Source: an uncultured Lachnospiraceae bacterium
GTDB taxonomy: Bacteria > Bacillota > Clostridia > Lachnospirales > Lachnospiraceae
DNA: 16,927 nucleotides
NCBI GenBank assembly: GCA_905235345.1
Contig: CAJOLO010000059.1
Location: 1-16,927 of the forward strand
Direction of reading: 5' to 3'
Shown here: piece by piece, positions 6,822 to 13,641 of the stretch
Layout of the letters: each line of letters begins with the position of its first letter
Position numbering within the stretch: position 1 is the first letter of the stretch
The notes under the pieces: generated by a model
Seen by the model: the letters and a program-made list of their open reading frames with translations, nothing else
Told to the model about the DNA's origin: nothing
Databases searched by the model: none
Program-made: the position numbers and the translations under genes

Positions 6822-7778
6822 CTATTCGGCCTGTGCATCTCCGTTATCTGTATTGTTTTCCGACTGTGTTTGTTCCTCTTCTCCCTGATTTCCATCAGAT
6901 GCAGTTTCTTCCTGTGCCTCATCAACAGACGAAGTTTCATCTGCTCCATCTAAACCGGCCTCACTGTTATCATTATTCTCCTGCTGATTTTCTGCTTCCG
7001 TTGTATCTGCCCCAGAAACAGTCTCTACATTTCTTCTGCTTATAATCTCATAGAAATCCCGCAACGAACTATCTTTATCCGCAAGCTTGGCATTCTCTTC
7101 TTCCACAGACTGAAATACCTTTTGAATATCTTCATCACCCTTTATCTTATCAATATAATTCTTAGTCTCCTCCGAAAGTTCTCCGTTAACTATACGAAAG
7201 CCCTGTGCACCGGTCACTATATATAATGTAACTATATCATAAGGGGATGAATTAACACCCGTAATAGTCAGATTGGACACTACAAATGCGACATAGCTAC
7301 CCTCATCAAACCCATCTTTTGTATATACGGTAATATTACTGTATTCGGTAATATAACCGGCCTTCTTCCTGAGTGCATCATCACCGGAATACTCAGATGA
7401 ATCCGTAACCATATCCTGGAGTTTTACATTGTCACATGCGGTTATTGCATTAAAATACTCTTCGATAAACGCATTAAGATCTTCGTTATCATCCTTCTCA
7501 TAAGGTATTATCGTGGCATGCTCTTCATCCACATCAACCTCTTTATCAAGTATCTCCTGCTTTTCTTCCTGCGATATGCTCTTATTCTTATCCTCAGCAA
7601 ACGGATTCCCTAAAAAAACATAAGCCAGTATACAGCAAAGAATAAATAAACTCCAGCCAAGAATCAATTTTATTCTGGGACTTATATATAAAGTATTATT
7701 ACCCGCATGAACCTCAGAATCCTTAAAATGAAAATTCTCATATGAATCGGACATCTTATCAAACACATTCTTCTTCAT
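6822..7778 (-). CDS. Membrane-anchored protein of unknown function with acidic C-terminal tail
   Basis: I do not recognise this 318-residue protein as a named family. Residues 1-35 are hydrophilic and likely cytoplasmic. One membrane segment spans about 37-57 (KLILGWSLFILCCILAYVFL), followed by an acidic linker. A compact domain at about 98-205 has the pattern of an NTF2-like or SnoaL-like extracytoplasmic fold (helix FIEEYFNAITACD, then alternating beta strands), but this is inference. A helical part (206-250) follows, then from 252 to the end a low-complexity tail of about 67 residues rich in Glu, Asp, Gln, Ser, Thr, Asn and Ala. A GAGGAG ribosome binding site just before the ATG supports the start. 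No cysteine-based lipobox is seen. Neighbours (a regulator and a tRNA) say little about its role. Confidence 0.85.
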   Translation of the reverse strand: MKKNVFDKMSDSYENFHFKDSEVHAGNNTLYISPRIKLILGWSLFILCCILAYVFLGNPFAEDKNKSISQEEKQEILDKEVDVDEEHATIIPYEKDDNEDLNAFIEEYFNAITACDNVKLQDMVTDSSEYSGDDALRKKAGYITEYSNITVYTKDGFDEGSYVAFVVSNLTITGVNSSPYDIVTLYIVTGAQGFRIVNGELSEETKNYIDKIKGDEDIQKVFQSVEEENAKLADKDSSLRDFYEIISRRNVETVSGADTTEAENQQENNDNSEAGLDGADETSSVDEAQEETASDGNQGEEEQTQSENNTDNGDAQAE

Positions 7779-7804
7779 GTTAATTTCTCCTCATACAATT
7801 TGTT

Positions 7805-7816
7805 ATCATATATGAT
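7805..7816. repeat. 12-bp perfect palindrome in the leader of the membrane-protein gene
   Basis: ATCATATATGAT is self-complementary. It lies just upstream of the ribosome binding site of the minus-strand gene that starts at 7778. It could be an operator, but in such AT-rich DNA it could also be chance. Confidence 0.3.
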
Positions 7817-7845
7817 TTCTAATCTTTTTAATTTGTATATAGCTA

Positions 7846-7865
7846 TGCAAATAATACAATTTGCA
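7846..7865. repeat. Inverted repeat TGCAAAT-N6-ATTTGCA
   Basis: Two perfect 7-bp arms (7846-7852 and 7859-7865) are separated by 6 bp, about 70-90 bp upstream of the membrane-protein gene. The size and symmetry resemble a repressor operator. No promoter was convincingly identified next to it. Confidence 0.4.
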
Positions 7866-7952
7866 AAAACAAACAACCTTTTATCATGTCTACCTATTCT
7901 ATCAAAAGAAAAAATAAAATGCAACCTCTTATAAACAACATACATTTTTTAT

Positions 7953-7981
7953 TTGAAATTTATATTAAGTTGTAGTATTAT
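7953..7981 (+). promoter_or_regulatory. Promoter of tRNA-Arg
   Basis: TTGAAA (7953-7958), a 17-bp spacer and TATTAT (7976-7981). Transcription would start near 7988, leaving a very short 5' leader of about seven bases before the tRNA. It probably also drives the gene starting at 8101. Confidence 0.75.
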
Positions 7982-7994
7982 ATTATTTGTGACT

Positions 7995-8066
7995 GCACCA
8001 GTAGCTCAGTGGATAGAGCACCGGCCTCCGGAGCCGGGTGCGGAGGTTCGATTCCTCTCTGGTGCA
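7995..8066 (+). tRNA. tRNA-Arg, anticodon CCG
   Basis: The cloverleaf can be folded by eye. A perfect 7-bp acceptor stem pairs GCACCAG (7995-8001) with CTGGTGC (8059-8065). The D arm is GCTC/GAGC. The anticodon stem CCGGC/GCCGG encloses the loop CTCCGGA, with anticodon CCG at 8028-8030 (reads the Arg codon CGG). A 4-nt variable loop and a T arm with TTCGATT follow. The discriminator base is A (8066), and the 3' CCA is not encoded. The gene at 8101 begins 35 bp downstream with no terminator between. Confidence 0.96.
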
Positions 8067-8100
8067 CTATTTTTATGTTAGGAATGGTTAGAATTACAAT

Positions 8101-8583
8101 ATGAACTATTACATATACATCAATAAAGAAAATATCACTGCAAATCACCGTCTTGCAGCAGAGGAATATATCAAACGTCTGTCTGCATACTGCAATGTCA
8201 TGCTGAATACATCCACCGGTATCCCATTTTCAAAAGAATCAGTGAAATCAGGACGATCAATCCTTATTGTTGACCGTGGCATGTCAACTTATTCTTCCGA
8301 TGAATTTTCACAATATATAGAACGTAAACAGCTTTCAGGAATATCAACAATTATTGTTACTATCGGATATCGAAAATCAGATATTTTATCATATCTGCAA
8401 AACAGTTCTCATAATGAAAACAACAATAATCTTTCTATATCCTATGATAATAATCTTCCGGGAATAATAGATAACATATCTATAAGCGCTGCCAATCTGT
8501 CTGTTCAGACCACCACTGTATTATTCTTAGAACAGCTTTATCGCGGATACACGATAATTCAGGGAAAAACATACCACAAATAA
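8101..8583 (+). CDS. Degenerate RlmH-like protein (SPOUT methyltransferase fold) lacking the SAM-binding motifs
   Basis: A 160-residue protein, the normal RlmH length. It aligns with RlmH, the enzyme that N3-methylates pseudouridine 1915 of 23S rRNA. It keeps the first-helix motif EYIKRLSAY (22-30) and the complete family tail EQLYRGYTIIQGKTYHK (144-160), and the middle strand LIVDRGMSTYSSDEF matches the family pattern. It lacks the cofactor loop: VIGGSxG is replaced by TIGYRKS (87-93). The SKMTFPHQMMR segment has decayed to NLSVQTTT. An Asn-rich insert lies near 102-118. It is therefore probably not able to bind SAM alone. The next gene (8591-9049, opposite strand) has the reverse pattern. 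A stop just upstream fixes the start region; the ribosome binding site is weak, and expression probably depends on the tRNA promoter. Confidence 0.75.
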   Translation: MNYYIYINKENITANHRLAAEEYIKRLSAYCNVMLNTSTGIPFSKESVKSGRSILIVDRGMSTYSSDEFSQYIERKQLSGISTIIVTIGYRKSDILSYLQNSSHNENNNNLSISYDNNLPGIIDNISISAANLSVQTTTVLFLEQLYRGYTIIQGKTYHK

Positions 8584-8590
8584 TATAAAA

Positions 8591-9049
8591 TTATATTGCT
8601 GTGATACGTTCAATTTCTTCCAATAAAACCATACGCATCATCTGATGCGGAAAGGTCATTTTAGAAAATGAAAGCTTTAAATCTGCCCGCTCTTTTACCC
8701 ACTCGGGAAGTCCAAGCGAACCACCGATTACATAGGAGATACTCTCCTTACCCATCTCAACAGCTTTATCTATGTATGATCTGTGCTTTTTCGAATCCAT
8801 CTCTTTTCCTTCAATACAAAGTGCAATAACATAATCTGTATTTTTTATCCTTGAACGCATCGGCTCGCATTCCTTTTGAAGAAATACTTCTTTTTTATCC
8901 TCTTTAAGTTTATCTGGAATTTTAATATCGGGAATTTCGATTATTTCTATACTGTCCCCATTTTTATTAATCTTATCACATAATATCTGTATTTCATCCC
9001 TGAAAAATTTATCTTTAATTTTACCCACACACAATATTTTATATCTCAT
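8591..9049 (-). CDS. rlmH: RlmH-like 23S rRNA pseudouridine N3-methyltransferase, missing the C-terminal tail
   Basis: A 152-residue SPOUT methyltransferase homologue. It begins MRYKILCVGK, aligning with the usual RlmH N-terminus. It contains the SAM-binding loop VIGGSLGL (107-114) and a family-perfect LSFSKMTFPHQMMR segment (126-139). It ends EEIERITAI, so the conserved YRAxxIxxGxxYHK tail, known to be important in RlmH, is missing after its first few residues; DNA beyond the stop encodes no tail in any frame. The EYxKRLxxY motif of helix 1 is also absent (QILCDKINKNG). An in-frame ATG at 9055 is possible, but 9049 fits the family and the weak GGA site better. It converges with the other RlmH homologue, 7 bp apart. 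It may be the catalytic partner of that protein. Confidence 0.82.
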   Translation of the reverse strand: MRYKILCVGKIKDKFFRDEIQILCDKINKNGDSIEIIEIPDIKIPDKLKEDKKEVFLQKECEPMRSRIKNTDYVIALCIEGKEMDSKKHRSYIDKAVEMGKESISYVIGGSLGLPEWVKERADLKLSFSKMTFPHQMMRMVLLEEIERITAI

Positions 9050-9198
9050 AATCATTTATCCATATTTAAAAAACCCTTTATTTTCATTAGTTACAGAATG
9101 TTTTCACCAATGTCATAATTTATTCATATTTATATTTTATATTAATTACAGTAACCTTTTAATTATTTTTTCATTAATTCTCCCTTATACTTATACAG

Positions 9199-9236
9199 AA
9201 AGAGACTCAGTTAACATCGAGTCTCTTTTGTTTTTT
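9199..9236. terminator. Strong hairpin terminator after putP, best oriented for the plus strand
   Basis: A perfect 10-bp stem AAAGAGACTC/GAGTCTCTTT (9199-9208 with 9219-9228) and a 10-nt loop. On the plus strand it runs into a T-rich tail (TTTTGTTTTTT). On the minus strand, where it follows the putP stop codon, the tail is only three T then CTGTATAAG. It probably ends putP, but its better polarity is on the plus strand, where no gene is seen upstream. Confidence 0.8.
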
Positions 9237-10812
9237 AATTGTTATCATTTAACATTCTGGCAAATTCCGCTTCCATCTCTTCTGATGGCTTCTTTGTCAT
9301 CAAAGAAACAACAATAACAAAAACAAAGCTTAAAACAAATCCAATCGCCAATGAATAAAGTCCGGTATGCACACCTAATGTTTCCTTAACAACATTGCCT
9401 GCCTCATCTACTGCATTTACAATCTTAACGTAATCCCATACAATAACAGTTGCTGCTCCGGATACTATCCCCGCAACAGCACCCGGGAGATTGATCCGTT
9501 TCCAGTAAAGTGATAAAAGTACTGTTGGACCAAATGCAGCTCCAAAGCCGGCCCATGCATTAGAAACAAGTCTCATTACAGAATTGCCCGGATTGAGGGC
9601 GATAATATATGCAATAACCGCTATAATAACTATTGTAACCCTGCTCACCGCAAGCACTGTCGAATCTTTTGCATCCTTATTTATTATTCCTTTAAACATA
9701 TCCTCGGACACTGCCGAAGCCGTAACAAGAAGCTGGGAATCGGCTGTTGACATTATTGCTGCAAGTATTCCACACAATAATAATCCTCCTATAAAATCAA
9801 ACCCCATATGATTAATAAACATTTCCTTAATCATTTCAATAAATACATTCTCGGCAGATACATCAGCATACTCTCCCTTACCGAGAATAACAGGATACAG
9901 ATAAGCTCTGCCAACAATACCAATAATAACAGCGAAAGCGAGAGAAACAGCAACCCAAAAAACCGCAATAACTTTAGATTTCTTAAGCTCTTTCTCGCCG
10001 GAAACAGCCATAAATCTGACAAGTATATGAGGCATACCACAGTATCCCAGTCCCCATGCCAACTGTGATAAAATAAAGACTGCCGAAACAGGCTTTCCCG
10101 AATCGTTCATTATATTAAGAAATGAGCTTGCTCCTCCTGCTACACCGGACTGCCCTATTATCTTTGTAAGATTACCGGGTCCTACTATCACATAGGCAAT
10201 TACAGGAACAACTAAAAGTCCGATAAGCATCAAAGTTCCCTGTATAAAATCTGTTGTACAAACTGCCTTAAATCCTCCTAAGAAGGTATATACAAGTATA
10301 ACCAGCGCACCAATCGTGATTGCGATCTTATAATCCATTCCAAATACTGAAGCAAAAAATTTTCCTCCCGCAGTTAGCGATGATGCTGTATAAATAAGGA
10401 AAAAAATGATAATAACAATTGATGATAATGTCAAAAGAATTCTCTTTTTATCATGAAATCTGTTCTTGAGATACATTGGAAGTGTCAAAGAATTACCGGC
10501 CACTATAGTATATCTTCTTAGTCTTGAAGATACCAAAAGCCAGTTGCATACAGTACCGATAAAAAGTCCTACTGCTATCCACGCCTGTCCCGTACCATAT
10601 GCATATATACTTCCCGGAAGACCCATCAGCAGCCAGCCACTCATATCAGATGCCTGGGCAGAAAGCGCTGCAACCCATGCGTTAAGATTACGGCCACCAA
10701 GAAAAAAATCCTCAGAATTTTTGTGTTGTCCTGCATATTTTACACCAATTACTATCATTAATAACATATAGACCCCGAATGCAGCCAGAACCCATATAGT
10801 TGAATTAACCAT
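9235..10812 (-). CDS. putP: Sodium/proline symporter PutP
   Basis: Inner-membrane transporter of the solute:sodium symporter family that imports L-proline with Na+. The 525-residue protein has about 13 hydrophobic segments and closely follows E. coli PutP. The second membrane segment ALSAQASDMSGWLLMGLPG carries Asp56 and Ser58 (E. coli Asp55 and Ser57). The AAIMSTADSQLLV segment contains Ser355 and Thr356 (E. coli Ser340 and Thr341), which contribute to Na+ binding. NAWAGFGAAFGP is also conserved. A GTG at 10827 would add five residues, but it lies inside the ribosome binding site GTGAGGAG, so the ATG at 10812 is chosen. Its promoter (10899-10927) is divergent from that of the phosphate cotransporter. 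A specific role in osmoadaptation or proline catabolism cannot be told here; no putA is present. Confidence 0.95.
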   Translation of the reverse strand: MVNSTIWVLAAFGVYMLLMIVIGVKYAGQHKNSEDFFLGGRNLNAWVAALSAQASDMSGWLLMGLPGSIYAYGTGQAWIAVGLFIGTVCNWLLVSSRLRRYTIVAGNSLTLPMYLKNRFHDKKRILLTLSSIVIIIFFLIYTASSLTAGGKFFASVFGMDYKIAITIGALVILVYTFLGGFKAVCTTDFIQGTLMLIGLLVVPVIAYVIVGPGNLTKIIGQSGVAGGASSFLNIMNDSGKPVSAVFILSQLAWGLGYCGMPHILVRFMAVSGEKELKKSKVIAVFWVAVSLAFAVIIGIVGRAYLYPVILGKGEYADVSAENVFIEMIKEMFINHMGFDFIGGLLLCGILAAIMSTADSQLLVTASAVSEDMFKGIINKDAKDSTVLAVSRVTIVIIAVIAYIIALNPGNSVMRLVSNAWAGFGAAFGPTVLLSLYWKRINLPGAVAGIVSGAATVIVWDYVKIVNAVDEAGNVVKETLGVHTGLYSLAIGFVLSFVFVIVVSLMTKKPSEEMEAEFARMLNDNN

Positions 10813-10898
10813 CGCTTCTCTCCTCACTTATTAATGCTCGAAAAATCGTATACAAGCAATGAACAATTTCACATCTGTAGTTTTGAGCAATCTGCATT

Positions 10899-10927
10899 AT
10901 AATACCATATTAGTTGTGAAAATGCAA
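10899..10927 (-). promoter_or_regulatory. Promoter of putP
   Basis: Minus-strand TTGCAT (10927-10922), a 17-bp spacer and TATTAT (10904-10899); an overlapping TATAAT lies three bases further. The leader would be about 80 nt. Its -35 box lies within a 9-bp sequence (AATGCAAAA, 10921-10929) that recurs at 10955-10963. Confidence 0.65.
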
Positions 10928-10959
10928 AATTTTAATAATAAATATACAGATAATAATGC

Positions 10960-10979
10960 AAAAATCATTTAAAAATCAT
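10960..10979. repeat. Tandem 11-bp-period repeat AAAAATCAT just upstream of the cotransporter promoter
   Basis: Two copies of AAAAATCAT (10960-10968 and 10971-10979), exactly one helical turn apart, end one base before the -35 box at 10981. That spacing and position is typical for OmpR/PhoB-type response regulator sites. The sequence itself does not match a Pho-box consensus that I know. Confidence 0.4.
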
Positions 10980-10980
10980 A

Positions 10981-11009
10981 GTGACAAATTAAACAAAACA
11001 TCATATAAT
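10981..11009 (+). promoter_or_regulatory. Promoter of the Na+/phosphate cotransporter gene
   Basis: GTGACA (10981-10986, five of six bases of the consensus), a 17-bp spacer and a perfect TATAAT (11004-11009). Transcription would start near 11016, which gives an unusually long leader of about 240 nt before the start codon at 11259. Confidence 0.65.
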
Positions 11010-11015
11010 TATGAA

Positions 11016-11258
11016 GTCATATGAAGATTATTGAAAATAATGTCAATAATATAACCATCCTACTTATACTAAGATATTATGGTTATGTCACAATTATACA
11101 TAATCCTTTACGACACATAACTATTAACATATGCACCACAAAAGATATCAGATAAAGATTGGGATTGAATATATTTATACTTAATCCGACACGAATCACA
11201 CATCAATTCTCACAAGAGCACGAATTGAAATATCATATTACGGAGGATATATCGTATC
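11016..11258 (+). other. Long 5' leader of the Na+/phosphate cotransporter mRNA
   Basis: About 240 nt without a convincing gene. It contains a stem with arms ATAACCAT (11051-11058) and ATGGTTAT (11079-11086), with a smaller CTTA/TAAG helix inside the loop. There is no T run after it, so it is not a simple terminator. The ribosome binding site GGAGG is at 11242-11246. I do not recognise any known riboswitch class. Confidence 0.4.
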
Positions 11259-13448
11259 ATGGACATATTGTCGATTTTGCAGTTACTTGGAGGTATAGGA
11301 TTATTCCTATATGGTATGAGTCTGATGGGGTCGTCACTTGAAAAGCTTGCAGGTTCCGGTCTTGAAAGAATTCTTGAAAAGCTTACCACAGGTAAGAATA
11401 AGGCATCAGGCTACATCAAAGGGTGGGCATTGGGTGCCGGCGTAACGGCCATCATCCAGAGTTCAGCAGCAACTACAATAATGCTTATAGGCTTTGTCAA
11501 TGCAGGTATTATGAAGCTTGCGCAGGCCATTCCCGTTGTGCTTGGTGCCAACGTGGGAAGCACTGTAACTGCACAGATACTTCGTCTCGGTGACTTAGGC
11601 TCAGACAATATCTTTCTTCAACTTATAAAGCCTGCATCCTTTGCACCTATCTTGGTGGGTATCGGTGCATTTGTACTTCTATTATCCAAAAAAAAGAAAG
11701 CTAAAGATATTGCAGGCATATTTGTGGGACTGGGGGTACTGTTCTATGGAATGACAACAATGGAGAATGTATTTGCTCCTCTAAAAGATTCACCTGCATT
11801 CCAGAAGGCTTTCGTTTCATTCAATAATCCAATACTTGGAATCATTGTAGGACTGGTGATTACAGCTACAATTCAAAGTTCCAGTGCTTCCATCGGTATC
11901 TTACAGGCATTATCCGCAACAGGAAGTGTAACTTACGCTTCTGCATTTCCAATTATAGTCGGTGCCAATATCGGCAAATGCATAACTACTGTTCTTGGTG
12001 GAATCGGCAGCAAAAAGGAATCAAAACGTCTTGTTTTAAGCCATATACTTTTCAACCTGTTCGGCGGCATAATATTCTGTACTATAATCTATTCATTATA
12101 TTATACGGTCGGCATAAGCTTTTGGGATAATACCATTAACCGAGGAGGAATTGCTGATATACATTTTATGTTTAACTTCCTGACAAGTATCATCCTTCTT
12201 CCGTTTAGCCAGATAATAAACAATCTTACCGGAAAGATTGTCGGTGAAGATGAGGTTTCCAAGTCAGACCAAGAGCTTGCTACTCTTGATGATATGCTCT
12301 TAAACACTCCTACCATTGCTCTTGAACAATGTAAGAATGTAATATCTGCAATGGCTGATGCAATCTATGAAAACTATCAGTTGTCAACAGGACTTATATA
12401 TAACTACAACCCCGAAAACTTTAAGACATTGGAAGAAAATGAGAGCTTCATTGATAAATGCGAAAGTGCACTTTCGTCTTATATAGTTAAGATTAATTCC
12501 AAGAGACTTTCTAAGGACGACAGACTCGTGGTTTCGGAGATACTCAATTCAGTCAGTGATTTTGAACGTATGGGAGACCACTGTATGAATATATATTATA
12601 TTGCTCAGGATAAGAATGAAAAGAATATTCATTTCTCTCCTGCCGGACATTATGAGATAGACACAATAATCAATGCTGTAGATAACATTATGAATACAAC
12701 CTTTCACAGCTTCAAAAGCGACGATTCTTCTGCCGCTGTAAGAATAGAGCCTATGGCAGAAACAATAGACAACTTAAAAGAAATAATAAAGACGCATCAT
12801 GTCGAACGGCTTCAGGAAGGAACCTGCAGCATTGATGGGGGGATATCGTTGGTAGACCTTGTAACAAGCTTTGAACGTATTGCCTCTCACTGTGCCAATA
12901 TATCATTGCACATCGTCAAACGGGTAGATAACAGCACAGACTTTGACGAAATGCATGGTCATACAAGTGACAACTTTAGCGAGGAATATAAGGCTCTCTA
13001 CCACTACTATGAATCCCTTTACGTTACGCCAATCATAAACGAGAAACAATCTCTTGAAGCAGAACTTGCATATATGAAAAATAATCCTGACTTTACAAGT
13101 AACTTAAAACATTCCGGCGACAATACCTCAAAAGGCAACAAAAAATCATCCGGCAAGAGAGCATTGGCTAAAGCTTCAAAGAATAATCCTTTAGATAGTT
13201 CAATGCCGGATAAATCAACTACAGACAAAATACCTCATGGCAATATTGTCTCAAACGACAAAGATTCCGGAAAAGCTTCTGTAACAAACACAACACATGG
13301 TAAAAATTTAGGAAAAAATTCTACGAAAAAAGATTCCTCACACGAAAAAAACCCTTCAAACGAAAAAGTTTCCTCAAGCGAAAAAGCTTCTTCAAGTGCA
13401 AAAGCTTCTTCGAAAAAAAAGAACAAAAAAAGAAAAAAACACAAGTAA
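11259..13448 (+). CDS. Na+/phosphate cotransporter with PhoU-like domain and repetitive Lys/Ser-rich tail
   Basis: A 729-residue type II Na+/Pi cotransporter (NptA/PNaS family), expected to move inorganic phosphate with Na+ across the cell membrane. Two inverted half-transporters are visible by their QSS signatures: QSSAATT at 67-73 followed by GANVGST, and QSSSASI at 206-212 followed by GANIGKC. Membrane segments end near 320. Residues about 340-545 form a PhoU-like helical domain, with the repeated pattern SVSDFERMGDHCMN and TSFERIASHCAN. Most family members stop around 550-600. Here an extra ~130 residues form a polar, strongly basic tail that ends in hexapeptide repeats and SKKKNKKRKKHK. 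The start MDILSILQLLGG is typical. The ribosome binding site GGAGG is 12 nt away, rather far. A long leader and an 11-bp repeat upstream suggest regulated expression, perhaps by phosphate. Confidence 0.93.
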   Translation: MDILSILQLLGGIGLFLYGMSLMGSSLEKLAGSGLERILEKLTTGKNKASGYIKGWALGAGVTAIIQSSAATTIMLIGFVNAGIMKLAQAIPVVLGANVGSTVTAQILRLGDLGSDNIFLQLIKPASFAPILVGIGAFVLLLSKKKKAKDIAGIFVGLGVLFYGMTTMENVFAPLKDSPAFQKAFVSFNNPILGIIVGLVITATIQSSSASIGILQALSATGSVTYASAFPIIVGANIGKCITTVLGGIGSKKESKRLVLSHILFNLFGGIIFCTIIYSLYYTVGISFWDNTINRGGIADIHFMFNFLTSIILLPFSQIINNLTGKIVGEDEVSKSDQELATLDDMLLNTPTIALEQCKNVISAMADAIYENYQLSTGLIYNYNPENFKTLEENESFIDKCESALSSYIVKINSKRLSKDDRLVVSEILNSVSDFERMGDHCMNIYYIAQDKNEKNIHFSPAGHYEIDTIINAVDNIMNTTFHSFKSDDSSAAVRIEPMAETIDNLKEIIKTHHVERLQEGTCSIDGGISLVDLVTSFERIASHCANISLHIVKRVDNSTDFDEMHGHTSDNFSEEYKALYHYYESLYVTPIINEKQSLEAELAYMKNNPDFTSNLKHSGDNTSKGNKKSSGKRALAKASKNNPLDSSMPDKSTTDKIPHGNIVSNDKDSGKASVTNTTHGKNLGKNSTKKDSSHEKNPSNEKVSSSEKASSSAKASSKKKNKKRKKHK
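13320..13409 (+). repeat. Five imperfect 18-bp tandem repeats in the cotransporter 3' end
   Basis: Units begin at 13320, 13338, 13356, 13374 and 13392, each of 18 bp and in frame. They encode STKKDS, SHEKNP, SNEKVS, SSEKAS and SSAKAS, so the consensus hexapeptide is S-x-E-K-x-S. The last three units are most alike at DNA level, as expected for recent slippage or unequal recombination. Confidence 0.85.
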
Positions 13449-13455
13449 AATACTT

Positions 13456-13641
13456 TCAATCTTTACTTTCTATGAGCAAGGCTGCCCCCTTTCCTATGTG
13501 TATGCGGGCAGCCTTTTCAGTAATTTCATTACTTACCGTAAGTCCCTTTCCTGATGCTATAACCGCATTATCTAACGGATACTCCACTCCTGAAATAGTA
13601 ACTTCCTCAACACAACGTGTTATTGGAATAAGTGAATCCAA
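13456..13641 (-). pseudogene. thiN: Displaced C-terminal part of thiamine diphosphokinase
   Basis: The frame reads SLIPITRCVEEVTISGVEYPLDNAVIAS and ends GAALLIESKD, which is the thiamine-binding C-terminal domain (strands with G-V-x-YPL-x-NA and a terminal IES-[RK]-D) of the thiN product. It is out of frame with the N-terminal part (13607-14128) and starts without a proper start codon or ribosome binding site. The junction is near 13636; in related proteins about three more residues separate QFG from SLIP, so an 8-bp loss would explain both the missing residues and the shift. Confidence 0.85.
13478..13517 (+). terminator. Candidate terminator of the cotransporter, embedded in the thiN 3' coding region
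   Basis: A perfect 10-bp GC-rich stem AAGGCTGCCC/GGGCAGCCTT (13478-13487 with 13506-13515), with an 18-nt loop, is followed by TTC on the plus strand. It lies 30 bp after the cotransporter stop codon but inside the thiN C-terminal coding sequence. The T tail is short, so efficiency is uncertain. Confidence 0.55.

Noticed and set aside
11094..11129. TTATACA, TTACGA and TTAACA hexamers resembling Pho-box half sites in the cotransporter leader
   Set aside because: Their spacing (14 and 16 bp) does not fit the 11-bp periodicity of Pho boxes, and they lie downstream of the predicted transcription start.
11159..11341. 60-codon plus-strand frame overlapping the start of the cotransporter gene
   Set aside because: It has no ATG start or ribosome binding site of its own and overlaps the clearly conserved cotransporter N-terminus in another frame.
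13235..13459. Minus-strand frame rich in Phe/Glu opposite the cotransporter tail
   Set aside because: It is the mirror of the AAA/GAA/TCT-rich repeat array and has no family resemblance or ribosome binding site.
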